64,000 bases of DNA from Temnopleurus reevesii (lineage: Eukaryota > Echinodermata > Echinoidea > Temnopleuroida > Temnopleuridae): positions 1 through 64,000 of the forward strand of contig BQKZ01000889.1 in NCBI GenBank assembly GCA_036244855.1, in the 5' to 3' direction. The notes under the pieces were generated by a model. It searched no databases. It had not been told where the DNA came from and saw nothing but the letters and a program-made list of their open reading frames with translations. Below are positions 12,006 to 24,109 of the stretch, piece by piece (within the stretch, counting starts at the first letter, position 1; each line of letters starts with the position of its first letter). Made by a program: the position numbers and the translations under genes.

Positions 12006-13410
12006 AACCAAATGTTTTAAGTCTGTTAATTAAATTATTCAGAAATTTGCCAGATAATCAAGAATTTACAAAGAAAATAATATTTTTAAAATAAAGTTTC
12101 TGAACTTTCTTAACCACATGCTCACCAGCATCTAGCTCCCTTCCTCTTAGCCACAACCTCCATCACAACAGCTCATGTGATTAAACAAGTCGGGTCATGT
12201 AAGTTCCAAGGCCCAATCATTAATGAGCTAGATATGTTGCTTGATTAGTAGAAGCTGATTCCAGCCTTCAGAACTAATCACAAATTCATTAATCCCAATT
12301 GGAGGTGTTCCGCTCGTTGTCATCCACCTCCTCCTAGCGATGGTTTCTAACAAGGATGCCTAACGATGTAGGATGAGGGGTGTGAACATCATCTCCTCCA
12401 GTCCATGGAGTACCCCCCTGGCTGACTAGATGGGGTGTGAAACCTTCCTCAATTATTGAGGGTGATTAGAAGGCAGGAAATGGAAGACTGGTTGAGTGAC
12501 CATTATGTAATCATTAGAGGCGCATTCTCTAGGACGTAGAGTGTCTGTGATGGGATCAACAGATATACTGTAGTTAGGAATGACGTTATCCGTGAGCATA
12601 GCTTCTTTGGATGTATTAGGCTTTGTATTTGTGTGAAGTATTTTCTTATCATAACCCAATAGCATATTTGAAGATAGCAATCTAATTTTCATCTATTTCC
12701 AAAAAAAAATCAGACTTTGATAAATAATATATTTTTGAATATATTCTTAAATTCTTTAGCAGAGTGATTATAAAGAATGTCAGGATTTTTTTTGTTCTCT
12801 CTTTTCTACTCTTCTAAATGAGTCTTGAGCATCTAGCAGGGTAATTTTGGATCACTAGAAATACCATATGTTATTATCACTAATTATTATTACCATTTTT
12901 ACTGAATTCTGTAATTATTATAGACTTTGCTCTGGGACTACCCTGCATAATCCAACAAGATATTGGAGGATATTCATCAAAACTTTGATGCATTTCCTTC
13001 GAATATTTGTCCAAATTTTTCCAGCTACTTTCATTATGATAGCTTGAATTCTAATCTCTCTATGTTATTTGTCGAAACCTGACACAGATGTCATTATATT
13101 TACGTCATAACTTGGCGAGACTTGAAATCTCATAGAATCTTGCTTGATTGATCACACCAGTTCATAATCCCATGGTTATCATTTTTCATTTTTGAGAAAT
13201 ATCAAAATAAATGCTAACTTCATATCTTTAGTAGATGGCTTAAGATCCGAGGGGTTTTTCACAAAAGCAAAACATGAAGATGCTTATCATCCCTTGTGCC
13301 ATGGAGCATGAGGTTGTAGACATTGGAAAGTAGTTCAATGAAAAAGGGTTTGTTATTCAATCTTGAGATCACAAGCATCCTATGGACAGACCTGCCCACT
13401 AAAATTCATC
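12006..13410. other. Unique DNA with a homeobox-site-like patch
   Basis: The part at 12170-12340 is more complex. It contains attaatgagc, ttgattag, taatcaca and cattaatcccaattgg, words typical of homeodomain and Otx-class (TAATCC) binding sites. Such words are frequent in AT-rich DNA by chance. No gene is seen. Confidence 0.3.
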
Positions 13411-13434
13411 TTTGTCTTATGTCATTTTGTGCTT

Positions 13435-13765
13435 TAATGAGGTGGTAATTTCTTTCATATCTAAAACGAAAAAAAGGGAATATCAATGGTACTCTGTTGA
13501 TGGTATAGTTAAAGCTTGTGATGTAGGACATGTGAAAAAAATCATTATCTTACTGGAAGCTGGAATACAAAATTATCTCATTCCATATGCAATTTTTCTT
13601 TTTCGTCATTTTTTTTTTAAGAGGCGGAATTTTGTTAATATCTATAAGAAAAAAATTGGATTATCAATGATACACTCTGATGATAATGGTTAAAGTTTGT
13701 AATATAGGGCATGAGGAAAAAAAATTAGCAGCTGGAATAAAAAAATTCCTCATGTAAGAATTCAT
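13435..13765. repeat. Diverged tandem duplication, ~180-bp unit
   Basis: Unit 1 (about 13435-13610) and unit 2 (about 13620-13765) share tatcaatggtactctg versus tatcaatgatacactctg, then gttaaagcttgtgatgtagg versus gttaaagtttgtaatatagg, and a gctggaata phrase. A weaker third echo lies near 13915-13970. A 93-codon ORF spans both units and is not a gene candidate. Confidence 0.65.
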
Positions 13766-13769
13766 GTGC

Positions 13770-14935
13770 TCGAGCTTGATTTAGAAATTCTATCATGCAG
13801 AAACATATCTTAAGTCTCATTTAACTGTATGTTTCCTGCTCCCATTGCATTTTCATAAAGCTAAACACATGAGGATTCCAGGAGAAGATTTGCTTGGTGT
13901 CCCCTCATCACATTTAGGTTGATAGATAATTGAAAAATAGAATAACTCACTGAGAACCGGAATGAGGAATTGCATGTGCTCCGATCTGTCCCCTATATCA
14001 AGGCAATTTCACTTGAAAGTATCTAGTTTATCCACCTTTCCTGTTTCTACCATTATCTGCTTATTTATTCATGCTGTCCGACCCTCCATTTTGATCCAGC
14101 GTCTAGCCTATTTTATTGTCCTTTTTTAGTTTTGTGATGAAAAACAGGCTAATTATGCATGGACTGTTGGATGTTTTTCTGCGGAATGACTGCCAGATGA
14201 AGATTTATAGAGTTTATGCAAGACAAGCCATGTCATGAATATTTAATTAATCCCGCCGATGATTTCTTTTATTAATCTCACCTATTTGAGAGAAAGTATT
14301 TTCCGTCATTTTTGTGTATCGCATCTTTCGTTGCCGATGTGGATTGCTGAGATGGATTTGGAATAATTATTCATTATTGTGTCAAGGTATCACATAGAAA
14401 TCATCTTGCAGAAGAAATAATAATTTTGTCATTATGGTAGATAATTTTAAACTAACAGTGATTTTAAAGTCTGCACAAATCGCCAAAAACATGCTTTTCC
14501 ATAGTTGCATCTTTTATTAATTTCTTTTGTTGACTGTTCATTGTAATTAGCTGTGTCAAAATGTTCTTTTACAGTATTCCTAGAAGGCAATTTTTTTTTT
14601 GCTTTATTAGAAAAATTGTCATATTGATTTATGTTTTGTACTTCACATGGTATTTTGTCCCTGAAGTATTTTATATACTGTAGAACTGAGTTTTTAGTCT
14701 TGGTTAAGTGACCTCAGCGGTACAGATTCCAAACTCACTTTGCAAAATCCATTTTTTTATACAACCAACTTTAATTGAAATCCTGGGTGCTTTCATGATG
14801 AAATGATGATATTAAGAATAGGTGGAAAATCTCTCTTCTGCTTTAAAACATAATTTATATAGCAATTTAAAAGAAAGATAGTATAATGCATGTACACTAC
14901 AAAATCAAGTTTATTTCAGACATTTCTGTTTTTAC
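13770..14935. other. No recognisable feature
   Basis: AT-rich unique DNA. The stretch 14230-14370 (ttaattaatcccgccgatg and neighbours) has homeodomain-like words but nothing decisive. Confidence 0.4.
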
Positions 14936-14949
14936 TCTTGGTTATCTCA

Positions 14950-15172
14950 AATTATCTCAAATTATCTCAAAACTCACTTGTTTGTGTAATCCCCGCTTGC
15001 CAGCATTTGTTATCGTTATCATCCATTAGTCTTTGTTTCTTCCTTGGCATATGTTTATGTTAATTGTGTATGTTATCTTCTATATTGTATTTTGTTTTAA
15101 GCGCTTTGTACCATATATTTTGAAAAGGCGCGATATAAGAACTTTTTGTATTGTATTGTATATTGTATTATT
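14950..15172 (+). mobile_element. 5'-truncated LINE 3' end
   Basis: A short reading frame ends LKTHLFV followed by a stop (14966-14989). LKTHLF just before the stop is, from memory, the usual C-terminus of CR1/L2-like non-LTR retrotransposon polymerases in invertebrates. The 3' UTR then contains agcgctttgtaccatatatt, aaaggcgcgatataagaac and a (TTGTA)n-type tail (15148-15170). Only the last few codons and the UTR remain, so the insertion was dead on arrival. Confidence 0.7.
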
Positions 15173-15179
15173 GCTGGCT

Positions 15180-16290
15180 GATTTTGTAAAAAGGTAGGTA
15201 GGAATAAATTAGAGTAAGAAGCGCTTATTGCTGTGGTTTAAGGAGCTTATCAGTATGAAAGATCAGACCATTTATAATTGCCATTTTGGACAAGACCTGC
15301 CAATCTTGAAAAGCCCTGTCCATACTCTCTAAAAATAAATCTAAGAATTCCGCTCTCCACAATTTTCAGTCTTTAAAGGGTGATGGTTAACATTAATATG
15401 ACACGAGTCTTTCACTAATTTAAATATTTTGGCTTAATTGAATGAAGGATTTAATTATTGGCTGTTACTGTATTTCTGCTTTTGTAGATTTTGAAACTAT
15501 TATCCGCTCAGCTACTGTAAGGGGGTGTTAGTTTCAAAAGAACTCAAATCAATATGACATGATTTTTATATTTTATGTCACCTGAATGTTTTTGATACAG
15601 TAGATAAATTTGCTTCCTCCCCCTTTTTTTTGTCTTCCATTTTTTCCAATTCTGTCCTGAAGAATTGTATATTAGAAGAATGTTTTTCATATCTTTAATG
15701 CAACCAAACAAAAAGATCAGTATGAAGTTTTGCTCTTCTTTCCAATTTTGTGTACAGTGGGTATTATTTTTTCATCTTTTAAAAAAAAATCTGCTCAGAT
15801 TTAGACATGTTTTAGATTTCAACACTCAATAGGGCAAATAAGAAGAAACCCCAATGGATTCATAAGGACAAGAAACAAAGGTTAAATAATGTCTGACCTT
15901 GGCAGGCTTTCAATGTATCTGATCTTCCTCTATAGTGTCTTAAAACAGACGATTGCACTATCCTGAGTTACGGAATTAGCAGGCTACTTCAAACTAACCC
16001 AATCTGAGCAATCTCATAAGTTTCTCTTGCGCAGAGAGAATTAGCATGTTCTTTTACATGAAAATATTTGTTTTTGAGAATAGAAATCAATATTTAGTTA
16101 TTTCCTAAATATCGGACAATTTTATGAATTTTCTTGCTAATTTCCTTCGCACAGATGCATATCATGTTAAAGCGTGGAATCACCAATGCCTGACATAAGT
16201 AAGTTTTATAAACTCTATTTTGCCTATTTGTTATATAAAACCTATTGTCCAAAAGTGAGAATACCCCATGTCTCTCTCTAAAAATGTGAT
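15180..16290. other. No recognisable feature
   Basis: Unique AT-rich DNA; nothing that I can support. Confidence 0.6.
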
Positions 16291-16296
16291 TTGGCC

Positions 16297-16680
16297 TTGG
16301 GACTATATGGACATGGCTTCTGGAATCTAAAGCTTAATTGTCAAGAGGGCTGAATCTTGAGATTGCGAAAAGTTTGAATATTTCAATGCCATCTACATTC
16401 TCTTGAGCATAATTTGGTTATATTGGAAATACACAGGTACAATTTTTTGATAATCTTGAGCTTGATCCCCAAGAGGGCTGATCCAGCTAGAATCAAAAGC
16501 GCAGACAAAGCTGGTATAAATCAGCACCGTTTGACAGTCTCTTGAACTTAATTGTTCATCTTGGGACTATGAAGACATGGCTTCTGGTGTCTTGTGCTTA
16601 ATCACTGATAAGGCTAGAATCTTGAACATCGAACATAGATAAAATAGGGATAATGGAGCGCCATCTACAGTGTTCCTGTC
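16297..16680. repeat. Diverged repeat, offset ~264 bp
   Basis: ttgggactatatggacatgg at 16297 recurs as ttgggactatgaagacatgg at 16561, each followed by cttctgg and a gcttaatt/c phrase. A middle echo (cttgagcttgatccccaaga near 16455) suggests an underlying ~135-bp period. The phrase gccatctaca occurs at both ends (near 16390 and 16660). Confidence 0.55.
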
Positions 16681-17689
16681 ATGACTACTGATGGGGTTCA
16701 GTGGATCGTAACAAACAAAGCTAGAAAGGAAATGACAAGCTCAACCAAGACTGTTACTCCCACTCTGTAATCTCATTCCAAACATCCCTGTCAAACTACC
16801 TTGTTTCTCACTCAAGTCTTATTCTCAGGACATCATTGCTCCAGACATATTCAAATCAAACAAATTGTTACCTCTCTCTTTTGAATTTGACCCCAATTTC
16901 GGCAGCCATCTTAACTCTTCACTTCTGGAACAAGCAATTTTCCATGTTGTAGTATATAGGAGAATGAGATAACAAAGAAGCCAGGAGTTAATTTTTCATC
17001 TGGTTTGCATTGGTGTAATGAATTGTACAATTAGAGGGGTGCAAAATCGTTGTTTTTTTAGACACAATAGCACCAAATAGTAGCTCCTATATATTTCAGT
17101 AATGTTAAGGGTTTTTGTATTTCAGTTTGTGGGGTGAAAGAACTGAGGATTCAATGGGTTAAAGAGAGTATGAAGTGTAGATCAAATCATTTAAATGCGC
17201 AGCAATGAAAACTGTTGATGATACATGTCGTAGCCCATGTATAACATTGTTAGGTATAGGAGGCCCTCATTGTTGTGTCTTCCAGCCACCAACTACTTTA
17301 ATGACTACATCCTCCACACTGTAGATGCTTGAGTGTTAATTTAATACAGATGTAGTGTATGTGTTGTGTTACATCAGAAAAGTGTTAGAAAAACACTTGC
17401 CAACTTGCCATGAATTATATTAATCAATTGATCTAATACTGAAGTGCAATGTAATGTATACTTTTCAACACTAAAATATGTAAGGGAATAATATCATTTG
17501 AATCAATGTAATTCATTACTGCTTAGGAACACCAGGGCGTTATTTCAAAACAAAATTGGTGTTCTTATAGAACAAGAGTAGAAAAGTTTTAGAACAACTC
17601 CAGCAGGGAATTAAACAATTCCAATTTTGTTTAAAAAAAAGAAATAAATGATATTCAGTTTCAGTGTTAAAGTAAAATAAATGTATTAT

Positions 17690-18310
17690 ACCTGGCTAGT
17701 GTTGGTTGAATACTTTTCTATAGGACCACTGAATAAGTGTTAGATTGAAACTCTAGTTCTTGTGTGCTGTTGCTTGAAACAACATTATTCCATTTCAGTT
17801 TGAGAAGAAAATCAATATAATCCTTTGTTGGTGGTGTTCTAATACTTTTCTGATGTTACCCAATAGAAACCCTGAGTCAGTGTTAAATCAACACACTGGT
17901 TTTTACTGTGTGCAGTTGGTTGAACATTTTTTTTATGTTTACTCAAATGAATACCGTTAAGTGCTAGATTAACAGTTTGGTTTTTACTGCAGGCCTACCC
18001 TGTTTGTACACTTGTGGTGTTTGGCCAATATTAACACTAGTCAGTGGTAGATTAACACTTTTGGTTTCTACTCGATGCAGTTGGTTGAACATCAATGGTG
18101 TTTGCCCAATATGAATACCAGTTAAAGTGCTAGATTAGCACTTTGGTTTAACATGTATGCTGTTTAAACACTAGGAATATTTGCCCAATATAAACACCAG
18201 ACAGTCGTAGATTAACACTCTGGTTTCTACTGTATGCAGTTGGTTGAACACTAGGAGTGTTTGCCTAATATGAACACCAATCAATGCTAGATTAGCACCT
18301 TAAGTTTAGA
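17690..18310. repeat. Diverged minisatellite-like array, ~85-90-bp period
   Basis: Recurring phrases are gctagattaacac, tggtttctactgtatgcagt, tggttgaacact and tgtttgcccaatatgaacac, seen about six or seven times with strong divergence. The best conserved units lie between 17880 and 18300. The words gtgtta and taacac give local self-complementarity. Non-coding. Confidence 0.75.
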
Positions 18311-19110
18311 GTATGATGCCTATCAGTCCCACCCATCCTCTCCTTCGTCCTCCGATATTGATTAGACTTGGTGCGTCACAATCCTGGGATGGGTAATCAG
18401 GTAAACTTGACCGCGAACTTGAGGTCCAGTCCGGCGTGAAGTGCCACGGATTGCTTCCGATGGAACGAGTTGATTTGCAAGCTGAAATAATAGGCGTTAT
18501 CTTGGTTTCAGCGCATCACTCATACTGGAGTGCATATAATGAAAGAGATGGAGGGAGGTTTGTTCTCCAACAGGTTTTATTGTAAGAAGCTTAGCACTTT
18601 TCTATGGTATCTTGGTGTGGAACAGGAAAAGTGTGATTGATTGGGAATCAGAAAGTGCAGAATATTTAGTCACAAAAAATAGCTTCTTCAGACCATAAAG
18701 TGCATTTCGATATTTGCTTTCCATTTTAAAACAAATTTATTAATGAATCGTATCATATTCAACTGATATGCTTATGTTTGTTATCACATTATATAAATAT
18801 ACATCAATCTTGCTATTTTCCCAAATCAATATGTTAAGAACATAAACCTCTTTGCGTGCTTTGAATCTAACTAAGCTAGTAAACTTTTGACATTTGCATT
18901 TTCTATTCCTTTTTAAAAAATCTTTTCCTTAGCAATAACTTGAAGAGTTATGAGAGACATTGTCCCCTTTTCTTTTCAAATCTGTGCCATAAACCTGCAG
19001 AATTCCATGAAATACTTACTTGGAGAAAAGGAAGCATTTTATGTGCTGGTCTATTTACCCCCTTTTCATTATGAAAAACCAATCAATTTTCCCTAAATTG
19101 CCAAGCGACG
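18311..19110. other. No recognisable feature
   Basis: Unique DNA. The portion 18325-18500 is slightly GC-richer than its surroundings. Nothing else that I can support. Confidence 0.5.
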
Positions 19111-19215
19111 TGTGAAGGCGATCACACTAAGTGTGATCCTTGCATATAGACTGTCGGCATAGAAGAAGGCTCGCAGCCGCCAAGCGGCAACCGTCCTCGA
19201 CAGACAAGCCTTGTC
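19111..19215. other. GC-rich patch with several potential stem-loops
   Basis: There are three inverted repeats in 105 bp. gatcacact and agtgtgatc are separated by one base (19120-19138). ctgtcg at 19151 can pair with cgacag at 19198, enclosing gccgc-caa-gcggc (19176-19188). gacaag and cttgtc (19203-19215) abut. It could be a structured RNA, part of a decayed element, or chance. No known RNA family is recognised. Confidence 0.3.
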
Positions 19216-19315
19216 AAAAGCTCAAACCTGGAGAGCTTAAAGGAAAAAATGATTTTTACCCGCCATATAGGTCTCGGAATAATATACGGCTCGGACTATA
19301 TTTAGCCAATTCTTA

Positions 19316-19829
19316 AAGCCCAAGTACAGTTTTGGTAAAAACAAATATTTTTTATCACCAGATTTTGTCTTCAAATCTATATGGAATGAAATATAGTATC
19401 ATAAACATATTGCACAAAAGATTGTGCAAAAAAGGAACGAGTTTGGGAAAAGCTCTAACCTAAAATGTGCAAACTGAAATAATGTGGTGCAGCACCACAC
19501 TATTTCAATATTTTCTTTCTTGATAAAGGACAACTTACCATGCTCAGAATTGGATGAAAATGTCAGAATTTAATTGTTATGTATATCTCTATATCATTCT
19601 ATTTTCAAACCTCGGAAATAAATTTGTATATGCCCGATAACAAGCAAAATAATGCTATAACCAAGAGAGGGTGCTAACTATGATTTAACGGTCAAATTGA
19701 AATTTTCAAAAAGATTCAGTTCGTAAAAAAATATGCTATGGTCTCAAAATGTGTATTAGAATTACATGTCATGATAAACATTCCCAAAATTCACATTTCT
19801 TCATCTTTACCAAAACTGTACTTGGGCTT
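19316..19829. mobile_element. Non-autonomous inverted-repeat element, ~514 bp
   Basis: A perfect 24-bp inverted repeat bounds the segment (19316-19339 and 19806-19829), with outer sequence aagcccaagtacagttttgg. Near the centre is a second palindrome, gtggtgc-a-gcaccac, inside gaaata/tatttc arms (about 19475-19507). No target-site duplication is evident. There is no ORF for a transposase, so it would depend on another element. Confidence 0.65.
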
Positions 19830-21385
19830 CAAACACAACATGCTCATGAGCAATTACAGGTCACATATACCAAACCAACATCCAATATGGTTTCTTTAAT
19901 CTTAGTGAGAGAAACATCAAATAGAATAATGATTGTTCTTAAATCTATCTTGTTTATTTTCGTGAAGGCCCATTAAAAACAATGGCATTTTCATTAGTTC
20001 TTGACAACTTCCATAGTATTCTTTGCCATTTTACCCAAATCAATTTGCTTGGTAAGGCGTATTCTGAAAAATAAATATACCAGGGAATGTTGATAAAGAT
20101 ATACATCGTTTTATTAGTAACCCAATAAGGAAAATAACATTATTTACACAATCAAAATAATATTTGGAATAATCTAATGAAACTTATCCTTAAAGTGCAT
20201 CATTGCATGTTCTAATAAAAACTATAGTGGTATTTTGTATAAGTTTCCCCTGAGTTAATTCCAATGTAGATTATGAGTAGAGCTTGTTTAAGCGTGGTGT
20301 GCAGCTTTAAGGGCCAGGGTACAGCTGGGCAGTAGGGTTTGGACAATTAATGTTTGATCAAATGGTCAAGGAGAAAACAGTATTTCAAATGGTTATTTCA
20401 TAATGAATCCCAATTGCATTAAATTAATTACCCCGGTAGATTAAAATATAGTTTGGTGCATTGTCCATGGAAGGAAACCATGCTTGTAAATGTAATAATG
20501 AGAATTGTATTCGGAAGAACATTATTGACATAGTTGATAGGAGATATTAGTTCTGAGTGCGTGAAATTGACATCATAATAATTTCCAACAGTTTGTATTC
20601 TCTATGAGTAACTGATAAGAAAGGAAGATATGTATATTTATTTATCCTTACATTACAACACTTGTAGTGCTGTTGAATTTAGAACATGCTTATATCATGC
20701 AATGATGATGGTCTGGCTTTCAATAAATTACATAATTGATTCTTAAATTATGATGATGTATCAAGTTTGATGTTATGTTCTATTGTGGCTATTGCCAGAG
20801 TACATAAATATGGTATAATTACTACAGCACTCTTTCACCTTTTTTCTCTTACCTTCTTGTTAAGTCTGGTACGTGCCCAAGGGATATCGCCATTATGGAT
20901 AATAATTGGCAATATGACCAAATATTTCCTGTCATATAACACAAGTTATTGAAAAAAGTCAGGTAAAACGATCTTTAGGAATAGTAAATGGACAATAAAG
21001 TGTATTTTAAGAGGAAAAATATAGGATATAAAAACTCTGTAACCTGGATATATTTTACCTTTTACCGTGTGCAACTGAAAATTGAGGATATATTCTTAAC
21101 CATGAGGCACTTATTAGCAAGGTTTACATCACCACTGATTTTCATGATAAAGGTCTTTCGAGGATTCTTCTCTATAGTTGTTTCACATGCTGTGAACAAA
21201 TAATCCATCCTAACTTTTAGTTTAATGCCTATCTTAATACTATTTGTTTTCAGATATGAAGATAGGTGAGAAGCATTCTGTTGTAGTTTTATTCTATTTT
21301 AGCAGTTCATAAAACTTTTACCATTATTGTATAGTCATCAGGAAGTGAGCATTATTAAATGCCTTTTGGTTGTCTGATACTGTTG
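19830..21385. other. No recognisable feature
   Basis: AT-rich unique DNA with short ORFs (up to 75 codons) lacking recognisable motifs. Confidence 0.6.
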
Positions 21386-21389
21386 GGTA

Positions 21390-21565
21390 TGTTGTTCAAA
21401 AGTTGCAATTGATCGCAAATCAACTGCAAATCAGTTGCAAATGTTAACGCGCATTTTTATTCGCGCATGGTACATGCTTATAACAAGACCTGCAAGAAAC
21501 AATGATTTTGATTGGCGCATTCTGATCAACGGCAACTTGTGATCAATTGCGACTTTTGAACAACA
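21390..21565. mobile_element. Short inverted-repeat element (MITE-like), ~176 bp
   Basis: The left end tgttgttcaaaagttgcaat and the reverse complement of the right end (tgttgttcaaaagtcgcaat) continue in step for about 32 bp with a few mismatches. The interior carries caactg-caaat-cagttg. No clear target-site duplication and no second copy in the window. Confidence 0.65.
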
Positions 21566-21569
21566 CCCT

Positions 21570-23430
21570 CTCTATCCTTTACACATGGGCCTGAAAATTA
21601 CCAACTTTAAAGACAAATATGCTTGTTTTTATGTAAATATTCATAAAATTTATGTCTTGCCATAAAAATTGAGTCTTTTCTTGGAAGTTAGCCCAGTGGG
21701 AAATCATGAATATTGAAAGCCGTCAGGAGAATCTATTGGTCAGTAAATAAGTGATGATAATTAAGACGAATAAATTTCCGGCCATATTATGTTCTTTTAT
21801 AAGTCGTCACCTTCGTATGGCATACACCTGCTTGGTGGTGATGATGATGATGGTGTTGGATGGCGGTGCATGTCCGATGGGAGAATTTCAAAGGGTCAAG
21901 TGGTAAAAAATTCAAGCAGGTCAGTGAATAAGTGATGCTTAATATATTCATCAAATTCATCCAAAACATCGACTTCACAGTTTATCACTTCCATAGCTTA
22001 ATGCTACCTCTACAGGTATACCCATAGGGAAATGGAAAAACACCAATCATAATTTTTAAGATTTTTGGTAAAAAATGATGATTCATAATATTCTCTTGAC
22101 CTTATTTCATGTCCAGCTGTAAAAGAAATACAAAGTAGGGATAGCCCTTGGAGCTTTCAAGTGTTATTTTCTAAATAAATTAAATACTGGTAGAAACTTT
22201 GAGGTTAAGAAAGTGACCAAAATGCTTAACAATTCATTGCTGCGCACTAATAAAAGGTCTGTATGTATCATCAGGTTTAATGAATAGTGAATCATATTTA
22301 GAATGTATAATAAAGAAGAAAATGATTCTTCTTTGGCCCTACTTTATGCATTTTTAACACCCCTTATTATGCAGTGTTCTATCTGACAAGTTCCCTGCCA
22401 AGGAAGTACTTCAAAAGAACTTCTAACTGAGTCATAGTTTGTGAATCAATCAATGTCTTATTTCATTTATTTTATTAGAGTTTTATGTAAGTGACAGAGT
22501 GGTCTCGTTCAGGCTATACAGCCTGCTTTGTAATAAAGCCTTGTCGCTTGTAGAGGTCATTATAGTTTCAATAGAATTTCTAACAAATAAGATTTGATTT
22601 TTGTTTTATCATGAAAATTCATACCTTTGCAAAGTTAAAATTTGATTAGAATTCCCATCAGAAAGAGTGAATATGTATTTAGATATTACAAAATTCAACC
22701 TCATTGCAATTTCTGTTGAGGAAGTACCAATCTTTGACATAGTTAAAACATTGTATATGAGAATGGGATGGTCTATGTGTTTAATTTGCAGATAAAATAT
22801 AAATTCAACATTTTGTTGATTAATACTTAACCGTAAAAAGATAATACATGTATATATATTTGGGAATTGAATTATCAACCCTGTACACAAATCGCATCTT
22901 AGATTTTTATCAATTAACTAGTGTACAAATCATCACAAGAGACAGACTGTTGTCGTTAAAGGTATTATTTAACAATGCAAAATAATTGCAAAATCGGTTT
23001 AAATGTCTCCGACCCGTCTGATATATGTTAAACAAGAATATCTGAAAGGATGCCAGCATAAACTAACCATGTACTTATGCAACAAGAGCCAAAATAGATC
23101 AGCGTGCAAAAGCGCGTGGCTCTGGGCCAGCAGAGCAGTACCATTGTAGTTTCCATAGCTCTTCACAGACGTTTATCGGCACATGGTTCCTTGCAGTAAT
23201 TCATCAGCGATCGACCGGTCAAATCACTTTTTTCTTGAAATTTACTGGACAATGAACCTATAAAATTCTGATGATTCCTATTTTGGCCAACTTTTAAGAA
23301 TAATTAACATCAGCTAAATCAGCTAAATTCTATTTTGATTCTTAACAATATTGCCCATTGCCTTTAAAGCAGGAACATGATCAGAAGTATTATAAGACGT
23401 CCATAAAACCTTGGCAGTGAACATGAATGA
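21570..23430. other. Mostly unique AT-rich DNA
   Basis: A short gat/gtg triplet run lies at 21835-21856. A GC-richer patch lies at 23100-23230 (gcgcgtggctctgggccagc and neighbours). No supported gene or RNA. Confidence 0.5.
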
Positions 23431-23439
23431 TAAGAAACA

Positions 23440-23575
23440 TGGAACCCGAGGTGGGAAGAACATTACCGTAAATTTTCACGGAATCGGGGGAGTCGAAGGT
23501 AGGCACGGAGAGACCTCTTTCGGCGCGGAGGATGTCGTAAACAATAGGTCTCGAGCACAATCAGCGGCGGCCATT
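23440..23575. other. CpG-richer patch, possible regulatory sequence
   Basis: About 135 bp with many CG dinucleotides (cgaggtggg, gaatcgggggagtcg, ttcggcgcggaggatgtcg, cagcggcgg) inside AT-rich DNA. It has no ORF of note. It could be a regulatory module or a decayed mobile element. Confidence 0.25.
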
Positions 23576-23658
23576 AAATAAATTAAGATGAATTAAATGT
23601 GGAATTGCAAGTGAAAGGTTGAGATTAGTCAGACGGCATGGCTGAATCTCATCTCCCT

Positions 23659-23846
23659 ACCTGCTGTAAACAGTTGGCTATTTATATTACGCGACAATCC
23701 TCGATAGCCCTCCGCCACCGACATCAGGGCTGCCAACATTACAGCTATCTTCACCTGCTGTAAACAGTTGGCTATTTATATTACGCGACAATCCTCGATA
23801 GCCCTCCTCCCCCAACATCAGGGCTGCCAATGTTATGGACATCTTC
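23659..23846. repeat. Exact-spaced 94-bp tandem duplication
   Basis: Copies 23659-23752 and 23753-23846. The first ~57 bp are identical (including gtaaacagttggctatttat and cgcgacaatcctcgatagcc). Almost all differences fall in the last ~37 bp, in two clusters. The head-to-tail copy is recent, or has been partly homogenised by gene conversion. Confidence 0.9.
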
Positions 23847-24070
23847 ATTATTGTACTTTTAGAAGAAAAATTTACATGCTGATTTGCATGATACCTCCAA
23901 AAGAACAAGATGATATGAATTTGAATGATGTTATAACAAAGAAAACACAATATGAATTGGATGAAAAAGATAAAGCATAATTCAAACAGCTATATCAGAT
24001 TTCTTGTCCATCGGACAATGATATCTATTGCAGAATTTATACATTTGAGTTGCAATACAATTATCTGACA

Positions 24071-24109
24071 TAATAATAATGATAATAATAATAATAATGA
24101 TAATAATAT
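24071..24109. repeat. (AAT)n microsatellite
   Basis: About 39 bp of aat triplets with two gat interruptions. Downstream tatagcgcataacacatag resembles the end of a family A SINE in reverse, so a decayed SINE tail is possible. Confidence 0.8.
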
